NCBI GenBank assembly: GCA_902563055.1
Contig: CACEWE010000010.1
Location: forward strand, 1-45,060
Direction of reading: 5' to 3'
Source: an uncultured Gammaproteobacteria bacterium
GTDB lineage: Bacteria; Pseudomonadota; Gammaproteobacteria; Francisellales; CACEW01
Length of the DNA stretch: 45,060 bases
Shown piece after piece: positions 33,998 to 45,060 of this stretch. The notes below the pieces were generated by a model. It searched no databases. It was not told the origin of the DNA and was given only the letters and a program-made list of their open reading frames with translations. Position numbers and translations under genes: made by a program. The first letter of the stretch is position 1, and the number at the start of each line of letters is the position of its first letter.

Positions 33998-34074
33998 TGG
34001 CGCGCCCGGAAGGATTCGAACCTCCGACCGCCTGGTTCGTAGCCAGGTACTCTATCCAGCTGAGCTACGGGCGC
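33998..34074 (-). tRNA. tRNA-Arg (anticodon ACG)
   Basis: Full cloverleaf on the minus strand: acceptor GCGCCCG/CGGGCGC, D-arm AGCTCAGCTGGATAGAGT, anticodon stem CTGG/CCAG around CTACGAA, and T-arm GGAGG-TTCGAAT-CCTTC. Discriminator G and encoded CCA are present. It follows tRNA-Ser by 7 bases, an order seen in the csrA region of many gammaproteobacteria. Confidence 0.95.
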
Positions 34075-34081
34075 ACAAAAA

Positions 34082-34173
34082 TGGCGGAGAGAGAGGGATT
34101 CGAACCCTCGATGAGGTTTAAGCCCCATACTCCCTTAGCAGGGGAGCGCCTTCAGCCACTCGGCCATCTCTCC
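34082..34173 (-). tRNA. tRNA-Ser (anticodon GCT)
   Basis: Class II tRNA on the minus strand: acceptor GGAGAGA/TCTCTCC, anticodon loop around GCT (stem CTCCC/GGGAG), a long variable arm, T-arm GAGGG-TTCGAAT-CCCTC, discriminator G and encoded CCA. It lies upstream of tRNA-Arg; csrA lies 228 bases further upstream on the same strand. I see no gene in that gap. Confidence 0.95.
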
Positions 34174-34401
34174 AATGATTGCTTTTTATCTACTCAAAAT
34201 CCAAAGGAATGATGAAGAATAAAAAGTATCCGCTCATTTGGTCAGCTATCCTAACATAGCATTTGCCCAATTGCAATCACGATTTTGCCATCTAATTAAA
34301 CATCTTAGATATAAACGAGTATTAGGCTTTAGTATTTATACAAACAGTAAGAACATACTGCATTGCCAGAACTTATATTTTGAGGAAGCGGATATCAGAT
34401 A

Positions 34402-34632
34402 CTATGATGTTTTCTGCTTTATTTCGTACACAGCATGATGACTAGCTTGAGAGGGCTTTTGATCTTTTTTCTCATCAGCAATGCGATTGTAGACTTCTTC
34501 ACGATGGATTGATACATTTCTGGGCGCCTCTATTCCTATACGAACCTGAGATCCTTTAATTGAAAGAATTTTAATAGTGACATCATTACCCACTCTTAAA
34601 ATTTCATCTATTTTACGACTTAGAATAAGCAC
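34402..34632 (-). CDS. csrA: Carbon storage regulator CsrA
   Basis: CsrA is a dimeric RNA-binding protein that represses or stabilises mRNAs by binding GGA motifs. It controls motility, metabolism and, in some intracellular bacteria, the switch to the transmissive phase. The 76-residue product starts at GTG 34632, 7 bases after GGAGG; an ATG at 34653 lies upstream of that site and is rejected. The core '(V)LILSRKIDEILRVGNDV', 'VRIGIEAPRNVSIHREEVY' keeps the RNA-contacting 'LILSRK' strand and 'RNVSIHREE', including the key Arg. The C-terminal tail is ~20 residues longer than E. coli's (61). The csrA-tRNA-Ser-tRNA-Arg order is conserved synteny. Its own leader GGA sites would allow autoregulation. 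Confidence 0.95.
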   Translation of the reverse strand: MLILSRKIDEILRVGNDVTIKILSIKGSQVRIGIEAPRNVSIHREEVYNRIADEKKDQKPSQASHHAVYEIKQKTS

Positions 34633-34694
34633 GGCGCATCCTCCATTGGACATAAAATTAGTATCACATTAATGACCCAAGTCAGCAAGAAATA

Positions 34695-35468
34695 TTATGA
34701 CACTTTTTCTATATATGCCTCCCATGCTGCTTTTCGATATGCTTGAGCCTTAATCAAGCGTCTTGGCTCTTGACTTATACCACGACCCACAATGATAAGA
34801 TCACAATTATCAATCATAATAGCCTCACGTGGATTTCTATACTGCTGATCATGATGATCACCCTGAGCCTCTAGGTGAACACCTGGTGTCATAAATATCA
34901 TTCCTGGGTGCTCTTTTGGCCCTTGCTGCACAATGAGACCTGCAACGGCATCTTGATGCTTAGCTGAAATCTCTAAAACTTGCTGACTAAGATCTTCATT
35001 ATAAAGATTATTGGCAGTAGACATTTGACCAATAAGCAATAAGCCATGATCATGCGCTAAGGCTGGTTCAGCAAGGGTTTGAACGATACCAGGTCCTGAA
35101 ATAGCATGCACAGTTACAAAATCTGCCCATTCCACCATTCTATACATCCCACGATTATACTGCTGCCATACCGTTTGACCAATATCTGCAAATTTGCGGT
35201 CTTCAAGTAGTAAAAATGCATGCTTCTGGGCCAACTCTTGTAAACGCAAAATAATGGTCCAATCAAAATCTTCCAGTAAGTCTATATGGGTTTTAAGCAT
35301 GCAAATTTCTGGACCCAATTCATCGGCAATAGCGATAAGCTCCTGAGAACTTGTTACATCTACACTAATGCATAAATTAGTCTGCTTGTTCTCCATTAAA
35401 ACAAGTAATCGTTCGGCTGCTTTATTTTTAGTTAAAGCCGCACGCTCTTTGAAACTTAACACTGTCAT
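34695..35468 (-). CDS. pyrF: Orotidine 5'-phosphate decarboxylase, eukaryotic (URA3) type
   Basis: This enzyme converts OMP to UMP, the last step of pyrimidine synthesis. The 257-residue product follows yeast URA3 far better than E. coli PyrF: 'LCISVDVTSSQELI', 'LGPEICMLKTHIDLLEDF', 'FLLLEDRKFADIGQTV' (catalytic D-x-K-x2-D), 'YRMVEWADFVTVHAI', 'GPGIVQTL', 'MTPGVHLEAQGDHHDQQYR', 'DLIIVGRGI' and 'YRKAAWEAY'. Spacing and length (yeast 267) also match. GGAG lies 7 bases before ATG 35468. It stands alone, 62 bases from csrA on the same strand, divergent from the AmpG-like gene. Transfer from a eukaryote, or an ancient split in the family, could explain it. Confidence 0.92.
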   Translation of the reverse strand: MTVLSFKERAALTKNKAAERLLVLMENKQTNLCISVDVTSSQELIAIADELGPEICMLKTHIDLLEDFDWTIILRLQELAQKHAFLLLEDRKFADIGQTVWQQYNRGMYRMVEWADFVTVHAISGPGIVQTLAEPALAHDHGLLLIGQMSTANNLYNEDLSQQVLEISAKHQDAVAGLIVQQGPKEHPGMIFMTPGVHLEAQGDHHDQQYRNPREAIMIDNCDLIIVGRGISQEPRRLIKAQAYRKAAWEAYIEKVS

Positions 35469-35663
35469 ATTGCATCTCCATTTCTATAAAATTAAGAAAA
35501 AGTGTAGCACCGAAGCATCTCATACGCAATGGCACTAGGGGACACTTACACAACAATGCGCAATTACCTGTTCAAAGCGGGAAATTTTCGTAAAAGAATA
35601 CTGAAATTCTCGCAAATAAGCATGATATCGTTATAATAGGTCTTTTGGATGCGCCCTTAAAAG

Positions 35664-36944
35664 ATGTTTAAAAATAGTTTCCGGCTTTATTTACAACCCA
35701 AAGCACTGATTATGTTCGTTATGGGATTTGCTTCTGGCTTACCACTGGCCCTTACCGCATCGACCCTTGCTGCCTATTTTACAGAATCTTCTGTTTCTCT
35801 TATTGATATTGGTCTTTTATCTCTTGCTGGCCAGCCTTATATCTTTAAATTTCTTTGGGCACCTTTATTAGACCGTTATCATTTAAAATTTTTAGATCAT
35901 CGTCTTGGCAATATCTTTGCTTTCCAAATAGCACTCATAGCACTTATTTTCACTTTAAGTCTTTTTAATCCCTATCACCATATCTATCTTATGATTGGCA
36001 TTGCTACCGTTATAGCATTTTGCTCAGCCTCCCAGGATATGATGATCAATGCCTACCAAGTTGAAATATTAGAAAGTGATGAGCGCGGCATGGGCTCAGC
36101 GATGTATGTATTTGGTTATCGTATAGCATTGTTATTGGCCAGTGCAGTAGCCTTAATTTTGGCAAGCCATATTGGTTTTCAATACACCTACCGAATTATG
36201 GCACTATGTATGCTCCCGGCGATATTGGCAACGCTTGTTGCCCCTAAACTAAAACAAAAAAATAAAAATCTTACCCGTAAATCATTAGCACAAACCTTTA
36301 TAGAACCGATAAAAGAACTAACTCAACGCTATACTAAGTCATGCCTACTACTGCTTCTTATAAGCATCATACTTTATAAACTTGGCGATGCATTCACTTT
36401 ATCCCTCTCCACCACCTTCTTACTGCGCTACTTACATTTTTCAATGACGGATCTTGCTCTTGCCAACAAAACCCTTGGTTTAATTGCAACCATTTTTGGT
36501 GGGCTTGCCGGAGGCTTATTGCTCAACCGTATGCGCTTATACCCAGCACTCATCCTATGCGGTATTTTACAGGCGGTTTCTAATTTAGGATTTATGCTCT
36601 TAGCTTATGTAGGACACAACTATAATGTAATGGTTATAGTAATTAGTATAGAAGCGTTCTTTTCAGGAATGGGAACCTGTGCGTTTATGGCCCTATTAAT
36701 GAAAATAACTCAAAAAGAATTTGCCGCCTCTCAATTTGCGATATTTACAGCCTTAAGTTCACTTGGCAGAGTATATATTGGCCCCATCGCTGCAGTGTGG
36801 GTCTTGCATATTGGCTGGACTATGTTCTACTTTTATTGTTTTATTATTGGCTTGCCAGTTTTACTTACACTATGGATGTGTAAAAAAATCTTATACTCCA
36901 GTACACAAAAAACCAATCCTGAATATGAACTTATAAATGCCTGA
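35664..36944 (+). CDS. AmpG-like MFS transporter (muropeptide permease family)
   Basis: AmpG takes anhydro-muropeptides back into the cytoplasm for wall recycling. The 426-residue product has 12 predicted membrane segments and the family opening 'FVMGFASGLPLALTASTLAAYF' followed by 'LISLAGQPYIFKFLWAPLLDRY'-like blocks (seen here as 'LLSLAGQPYIFKFLWAPLLDRY', in two parts). It also has 'SASQDMMINAYQVEIL' (AmpG motif with Q-D) and 'ERGMGSAMYVFGYRIALL'. It is shorter than E. coli AmpG (491), missing the C-terminal extra segments, as in many homologues. Other MFS substrates cannot be excluded. No ampD or ampC lies nearby. It has a weak ribosome site, and TATAAT at 35633 is a possible -10. Confidence 0.85.
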   Translation: MFKNSFRLYLQPKALIMFVMGFASGLPLALTASTLAAYFTESSVSLIDIGLLSLAGQPYIFKFLWAPLLDRYHLKFLDHRLGNIFAFQIALIALIFTLSLFNPYHHIYLMIGIATVIAFCSASQDMMINAYQVEILESDERGMGSAMYVFGYRIALLLASAVALILASHIGFQYTYRIMALCMLPAILATLVAPKLKQKNKNLTRKSLAQTFIEPIKELTQRYTKSCLLLLLISIILYKLGDAFTLSLSTTFLLRYLHFSMTDLALANKTLGLIATIFGGLAGGLLLNRMRLYPALILCGILQAVSNLGFMLLAYVGHNYNVMVIVISIEAFFSGMGTCAFMALLMKITQKEFAASQFAIFTALSSLGRVYIGPIAAVWVLHIGWTMFYFYCFIIGLPVLLTLWMCKKILYSSTQKTNPEYELINA

Positions 36945-37154
36945 GCAATACAAGGCCACATTAAATCTATTATAAATCTAAATGCTTCCAAAAAAGAGTA
37001 CGGAATTAAAAAATTTTATACTCATAGAAAGGTTAAATACTAAAAACATAAAAACACCAGCCTGACTAAAGCCCTAAGCACATTATCATCCCTTATAGCT
37101 TAAAGACCTCTTACAGCTAAGGTAAAAAAAGTTAGAGGATTTAATAAAAGTGCT

Positions 37155-37649
37155 TTAAACGATATATGTCTTAGCTAATTTTTCAAGATCCATGCCACTA
37201 ACTCTTTGCACTGTCCATTCATCCATAGGCACAGCACCAAGTCTTTTATAAAAATCAAGGGCATCTTGATTCCAATCTAGCACCCACCATTCTAAACGAC
37301 CAAAACCAGAAGTGAAAGCAATATGGGCAAGATAAGATAGCAATTTTTTTCCTATACCGCAGCCTCTAGCCTCAGACCGGACATATAAATCCTCTAAATA
37401 AATACCAGGACGACCTAAAAAGGTAGAGAAATTATTAAAATACAAGGCAAAACCCACAGGCTTTCCCTCTAAATAAGCAATGACCACCTTAGCATAGGGC
37501 TTATCATTGAATAAAAATTTTTCTAAAGATTCTTTGGTAGCCACAACTTCATCAAGCAGCTTTTCATAGAGCGCAAGCTCCTTAATAAAAGATAAAATTA
37601 AAGGAATATCTGCTTTTGTTGTTGATCTTATTTCTATATTTTGAGTCAA
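37155..37649 (-). CDS. GNAT acetyltransferase, spermidine/diamine acetyltransferase-like
   Basis: A 164-residue GNAT enzyme that moves an acetyl group from acetyl-CoA to an amine. Motif A with the CoA-binding Q/R-x2-G-x-G/A is 'YLEDLYVRSEARGCGIGKKLL'; motif B is 'LDWNQDALDFYKRLGA'. The block 'FLGRPGIYLEDLYV' and the end of motif B resemble the SSAT (diamine acetyltransferase) group, so polyamines are a possible substrate, with modest support. The start is TTG 37649, with AAGGAG 7 bases upstream; an ATG-like start is not available in frame there. It lies between the AmpG-like gene (convergent, 210-base gap with no clear feature) and the rRNA operon. Confidence 0.85.
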   Translation of the reverse strand: MTQNIEIRSTTKADIPLILSFIKELALYEKLLDEVVATKESLEKFLFNDKPYAKVVIAYLEGKPVGFALYFNNFSTFLGRPGIYLEDLYVRSEARGCGIGKKLLSYLAHIAFTSGFGRLEWWVLDWNQDALDFYKRLGAVPMDEWTVQRVSGMDLEKLAKTYIV

Positions 37650-37694
37650 AATTATGCTCCTTCATTATTAAGATACAATTTCAGACAAAAAAAA

Positions 37695-37715
37695 AGCCCT
37701 GAGAATGTCAGAGCT
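37695..37715 (-). terminator. rRNA operon terminator
   Basis: AGCTCTGA (minus strand) pairs with TCAGGGCT around a 5-base loop, one G-T pair allowed, followed by a run of 9 T's. It lies 14 bases beyond the 5S 3' end. Confidence 0.8.
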
Positions 37716-37728
37716 TTTATAAATTAAA

Positions 37729-37847
37729 TGCTTGGTAATGTCCTACTTTCACATGGGGAGGCCCCACACTATCATCGGCGCAAAGTCGTTTCACTTCTGA
37801 GTTCGGAATGGGGTCAGGTGGGACCAACTCGCTATCTTCACCAAGCA
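37729..37847 (-). rRNA. rrf: 5S ribosomal RNA
   Basis: The minus strand runs from TGCTTGG to CCAAGCA, which pair as helix I. Internal blocks typical of 5S are present: 'GATAGCGAG', 'CCCACCTGACCCCATTCCGAACTC', in two parts, and 'GTGAAACG'. Length is ~119 bases. It is the last gene of the operon. Confidence 0.92.
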
Positions 37848-37921
37848 AACTTGCGATTGCTTGCTTATCTAACAATCAAATAGATGATCTGAAATAATTC
37901 TCGGCATTAAACCATAAATGA

Positions 37922-40825
<2,904 letters not shown>

Positions 40826-40890
40826 TCAAATATGGCTTCGAGAATACCTCAGATCATCTATTTCATTGTTAAACAGCAACCAATGGTAAA

Positions 40891-40966
40891 TGGTGGAGCC
40901 TAGCGGGATCGAACCGCTGACCTCCTGAATGCAAATCAGGCGCTCTCCCAGCTGAGCTAAGGCCCC
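40891..40966 (-). tRNA. tRNA-Ala (anticodon TGC), in the rRNA spacer
   Basis: Minus strand: acceptor GGGGCCT/AGGCTCC (one G-T pair), D-arm AGCTCAGCTGGGAGAGC, anticodon loop TTTGCAT, T-arm CAGCGG-TTCGATC-CCGCT, discriminator A and CCA encoded. It lies 3' of tRNA-Ile in the 16S-23S spacer. Confidence 0.95.
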
Positions 40967-40975
40967 ATTATTAGT

Positions 40976-41053
<78 letters not shown>

Positions 41054-41122
41054 AAAACCATTGATATTTTTATAAGTTATTAAGTGTAAGCACCTGATAT
41101 GTTTATTGGTAAAATTTACCGA

Positions 41123-42665
<1,543 letters not shown>

Positions 42666-42806
42666 ATATCCTGTTTACTTTGCTTCCATTCCAAAGATAA
42701 ATCTTTGAAACTTCCGCTACTCTTAAAAATTTTTCAGGTGCCTACACCTAATAACTTATTACTTCTTAAACAGCGTTTAAAATCGTCTTAAGCGACGAGT
42801 TTTGCC

Positions 42807-42834
42807 ATTATAACGATATGACCTTTTGAGTCAA
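42807..42834 (-). promoter_or_regulatory. rRNA operon promoter
   Basis: On the minus strand TTGACT (42829-42834), a 16-base spacer, TATAAT (42807-42812): a near-consensus sigma-70 promoter ~140 bases upstream of the mature 16S 5' end. The short spacer is usual for rRNA promoters. An AT-rich stretch just upstream (42835-42870) could act as an UP element. The 300-base gap 42666-42965 otherwise holds only the 16S leader and the divergent PAP2 promoter. Confidence 0.75.
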
Positions 42835-42930
42835 GCTTTTTTTTGAAAAAAAGTTGTTTTTTTTTCTACACAACCTTTCATCTTCGCTTAAGCATCTGTT
42901 TTCTCTTCGTTTTGCTAAAAAAATTCTGTA

Positions 42931-42959
42931 TTGTTCTTTGCCATGCTTAGCCCTATAAT
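42931..42959 (+). promoter_or_regulatory. Promoter of the PAP2 gene, very close to its start codon
   Basis: TTGTTC (42931-42936), a 17-base spacer, then TATAAT (42954-42959). The expected transcription start coincides with the ATG at 42966, and no ribosome site is visible. The message may therefore be leaderless. Confidence 0.55.
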
Positions 42960-42965
42960 GGACCC

Positions 42966-43646
42966 ATGTTTTGTCAATTTATGAACATGCTCATTAGTCC
43001 CAAAGCCATTCCAAACCGTTTTTTATTCATTAGTCTTTTAACTGCAGTGTTGGTTTTTTTCTGTATTTCCTATATAGATGTTCCCCTAGCAAAAGCAATT
43101 GCACTCTCCAAACCCACCTCACATCATCACTTTCCATTGGTGCGTTATTTTTTACTTGGCACCCAGCTAAGCTACATTGTGATGCTACCATTATTTGTCC
43201 TTTATTATTTACTGCGCATGCAATCCTACCAGGGACGCCTGATGCAATGTGCCTCTTTAATGGCCACTAGTAGCGTTTTTAGCTTTTTTGCCAAAAACAC
43301 CCTTAAATATGCCTTTGGTAGAATATGGCCTCCCTTTAGCTATAAGGTAAGTGCAGCCTATTTCAATACACCCAGGCATTTTAATTTTCGTTTTTTTGAT
43401 GCCAACGGATCTTTTCCCTCTGGTCATGCCACCATGCTTAGCTGCGTTTCGCTAGCGATTATCCTTTTTTATAGAAAAGCAGCATGGGTTCTAGCGCCCT
43501 TTGTTCTATTATGTCTTGCTGCAATGTTATTTCTAAATGTACATTATCTTAGTGACTTAATAGCCGGAACCTATGTCGGCTGCACTATCACGCTTGGCTT
43601 ATACCACTTACAACACCACTTAGGACGCTATGATGAAGCTTCTTAA
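42966..43646 (+). CDS. PAP2-family membrane phosphatase
   Basis: PAP2 enzymes dephosphorylate lipids or polyprenyl phosphates (such as undecaprenyl pyrophosphate, phosphatidic acid or lipid A). The 226-residue product has 5-6 membrane segments and the three phosphatase motifs: K-x6-RP as 'KYAFGRIWP', PSGH in 'SFPSGHATML', and 'LNVHYLSDLIAG' (SR-x5-H-x3-D type, with H and D kept; the usual leading Ser-Arg is not seen). Start choice is uncertain: ATG 42966, or in-frame ATGs at 42981 and 42987; none has a ribosome site. The stop overlaps the dsbD start by 17 bases, so both are probably in one operon. It could be an LpxE/UppP-like or phosphatidylglycerophosphatase-like enzyme. Confidence 0.85.
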   Translation: MFCQFMNMLISPKAIPNRFLFISLLTAVLVFFCISYIDVPLAKAIALSKPTSHHHFPLVRYFLLGTQLSYIVMLPLFVLYYLLRMQSYQGRLMQCASLMATSSVFSFFAKNTLKYAFGRIWPPFSYKVSAAYFNTPRHFNFRFFDANGSFPSGHATMLSCVSLAIILFYRKAAWVLAPFVLLCLAAMLFLNVHYLSDLIAGTYVGCTITLGLYHLQHHLGRYDEAS

Positions 43647-45060
43647 AAATACCTTTCTCCTTTGGCTACTTACTCTAAGTTGCTGCTTTGCTAGTTTTCA
43701 TCAAAATGTTCTTAGCACAAGTCATGCGCCCCTTCCGATAGAAAATGCGGTAAGTGTGCTTGCTCAAAACAGTAAAGGACAATCTTTGATTCAATTTAAG
43801 ATGCACGCTGGCTATTATCTTTATAAAGACAAAATGCGCTTTGCGCTTGATAGCAAAGCGGGACAATTGGGTATTATATTATTACCTCCTGCGCATTTAA
43901 AAGTAGATCCTTATCTGGGTAAAGAAGCCGTATACCAAGATCACTTAAGCATTAGGGTGCCCTATCGAGGCAAGGTGGACCCCAGCGATACGCTCACTAT
44001 TCACTTTCAAGCCTGTGGCCCCAATATTTGCTATCCGCCCAAACTGGTGCGCTTTCACCTTGATCAAGGCATCAGCCATGGCATAATCCAAAATGCGATC
44101 ACGCTAGATAAGCCTGCATCAAAAACGCCAAGTACAAGCATATGGTGGTTATTGCTTTCCAGTCTTGGCATTGGCATCTTACTAAGCCTTACCCCGTGCA
44201 TTTTACCGCTACTACCTATTCTAAGTAGCATTTTAATTAATAAGCACGATAACTCGCATGCAAAATCTTTTCTTCTGGCTCTGTGTTATACCTTAGGCAT
44301 GGCCTTTAGCTATAGTTTACTTGGCCTAATTGCCGCACAAATTGGTGCAAGCTTTCAGCTGTATATTCAAAACAAATGGGTCATTAGCTCCTATGTGTTT
44401 ATATTACTGCTACTGAGCTTTTATATGCTCAACTGGATCAAGCTTCCGGCTTTTTTACAAGCCAACCCAAGCAAGCCGCCACATAAGCGTTCGTATTTTT
44501 ATGCCTTACAGCTTGGCTTTATTTCAAGCTTAGTAGTATCCCCTTGCACCAGTGCACCCATTTTGGGAATTTTAGGCATGATGGCCCATCAAGGCCAACT
44601 TTTTGTTGGCGCTTTAGCATTGTTTCTCATGGGCGTGGGACTTGGCATTCCCTTGATAGCCATAAGCATGGGCTTAAAACAATTAACCCCAAAAACCGGA
44701 TCTTGGATGCTCTATTTAAAAGAAGCCTTAGCCCTTATGCTTATACTCTTATGCGCTTGGCTGATGAGCCGCGTGTGGCATGAAGGCATTTTTGTTTCCG
44801 TCTTTGCATTTATCTTAATGGCTTTTTGCCTAAGATGGTTTAAGGCCTCCGTGCACACTCAAAAAACATCTATAAGATATTTGTTATTTCTAATACTCTC
44901 GCTGCTCTTCTTATACGCAGCACTCTTACCATGGAATTATTTCCGATATAACAGAGGCTATTTTTACCCACTTGATGCTATCCAAGCAAAGCAAAGCAGC
45001 CTTAGCCCACTTGTATTTCATCGAGTGACAAACATCCAAGAACTAGAACAACACCTCTCT
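43630..45060 (+). CDS. dsbD: Thiol:disulfide interchange protein DsbD (cut by window edge)
   Basis: DsbD carries electrons from cytoplasmic thioredoxin to periplasmic reductases. The frame stays open from ATG 43630 (or 43633) to the last base: 477 codons, so the C-terminal thioredoxin-like domain lies mainly outside. After a signal peptide ('KLLKNTFLLWLLTLSCCFA') comes the alpha domain with 'YYLYKDKMRF' and the active-site pair in 'FQACGPNICYPPK'. The membrane beta domain has 'LSLTPCILPLLPIL' and 'SSLVVSPCTSAPILG', giving the two cysteines that pair across the membrane, and about 8 segments. It ends in the linker ('VFHRVTNIQELEQHLS') that opens the gamma domain. It overlaps the PAP2 gene by 17 bases. 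The partner reductases are not in the window. Confidence 0.93.
   Translation, partial: MMKLLKNTFLLWLLTLSCCFASFHQNVLSTSHAPLPIENAVSVLAQNSKGQSLIQFKMHAGYYLYKDKMRFALDSKAGQLGIILLPPAHLKVDPYLGKEAVYQDHLSIRVPYRGKVDPSDTLTIHFQACGPNICYPPKLVRFHLDQGISHGIIQNAITLDKPASKTPSTSIWWLLLSSLGIGILLSLTPCILPLLPILSSILINKHDNSHAKSFLLALCYTLGMAFSYSLLGLIAAQIGASFQLYIQNKWVISSYVFILLLLSFYMLNWIKLPAFLQANPSKPPHKRSYFYALQLGFISSLVVSPCTSAPILGILGMMAHQGQLFVGALALFLMGVGLGIPLIAISMGLKQLTPKTGSWMLYLKEALALMLILLCAWLMSRVWHEGIFVSVFAFILMAFCLRWFKASVHTQKTSIRYLLFLILSLLFLYAALLPWNYFRYNRGYFYPLDAIQAKQSSLSPLVFHRVTNIQELEQHLS

Noticed and set aside
33997..34212. Open frame of 71 codons beginning ARPEGFEPPTAW
   Set aside because: It is the well-known false translation of tRNA genes read in the wrong direction; the tRNA-Arg and tRNA-Ser cloverleafs explain it.

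Overview
The window is AT-rich DNA from a gammaproteobacterium. The 16S gene has gammaproteobacterial-type sequence, the rRNA operon carries tRNA-Ile(GAT) and tRNA-Ala(TGC) in its spacer, and csrA is followed by tRNA-Ser(GCT) and tRNA-Arg, as in many gammaproteobacteria. Orphan proteins and acidic proteins with Cys-rich tails would fit a host-associated or intracellular lineage such as the Legionellales, but that placement is inference. Genes are dense, with many overlaps of 4 to 20 bases.

Layout. 0-4.7 kb: the tail of a leucine-dehydrogenase-type gene; an ABC-F ATPase bracketed by two copies of a ~45 bp direct repeat; a phosphopantetheinyl transferase/ubiX pair; an alpha/beta hydrolase; a CAT-anticodon tRNA. 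4.7-8.2 kb: a compact pilin-pilB-pilC-prepilin peptidase operon whose three assembly proteins are all shorter than usual. 8.2-16.8 kb: a DASS-family transporter, dps, an orphan membrane protein, an HD hydrolase, coaE, purD-purN and metF-rsmE, with rsmE frameshifted. 16.8-18.4 kb: two genes for unusual proteins with Cys clusters, the larger one very acidic. 18.5-22.2 kb: a YtrA-type operon (ABC ATPase, permease, GntR regulator, beta-helical GIN-domain protein) with an operator-like site on its promoter, followed by a second GIN-domain gene. 23.2-28.0 kb: one large NRPS-like gene. 28.3-31.9 kb: a soluble hybrid histidine kinase coupled to an orphan gene. 32.1-34.0 kb: two degenerate serine-recombinase-like genes, a decayed third copy and a tandem duplication that took in a tRNA 3' end. 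34.0-37.7 kb: tRNAs, csrA, a eukaryotic-type pyrF, an AmpG-like MFS gene and an acetyltransferase. 37.7-42.8 kb: one complete rRNA operon on the minus strand. 42.9 kb to the end: a PAP2 phosphatase and dsbD, cut by the window edge.

The most notable system is the single-module synthetase at 23.2-28.0 kb. It reads as formyltransferase, half condensation domain, adenylation domain, carrier and thioester reductase. All catalytic motifs of the F, A, T and R domains look intact, and the pocket residues that I aligned by hand give a serine-type code (DVWHISLIDK). It could make a formylated serine aldehyde or alcohol. The Sfp-type phosphopantetheinyl transferase at 3 kb is the obvious candidate to activate it. 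I know of no described enzyme with exactly this architecture. The second notable region is the recombinase/tRNA-Arg locus, where sequence shows repeated duplication and decay next to a tRNA end.
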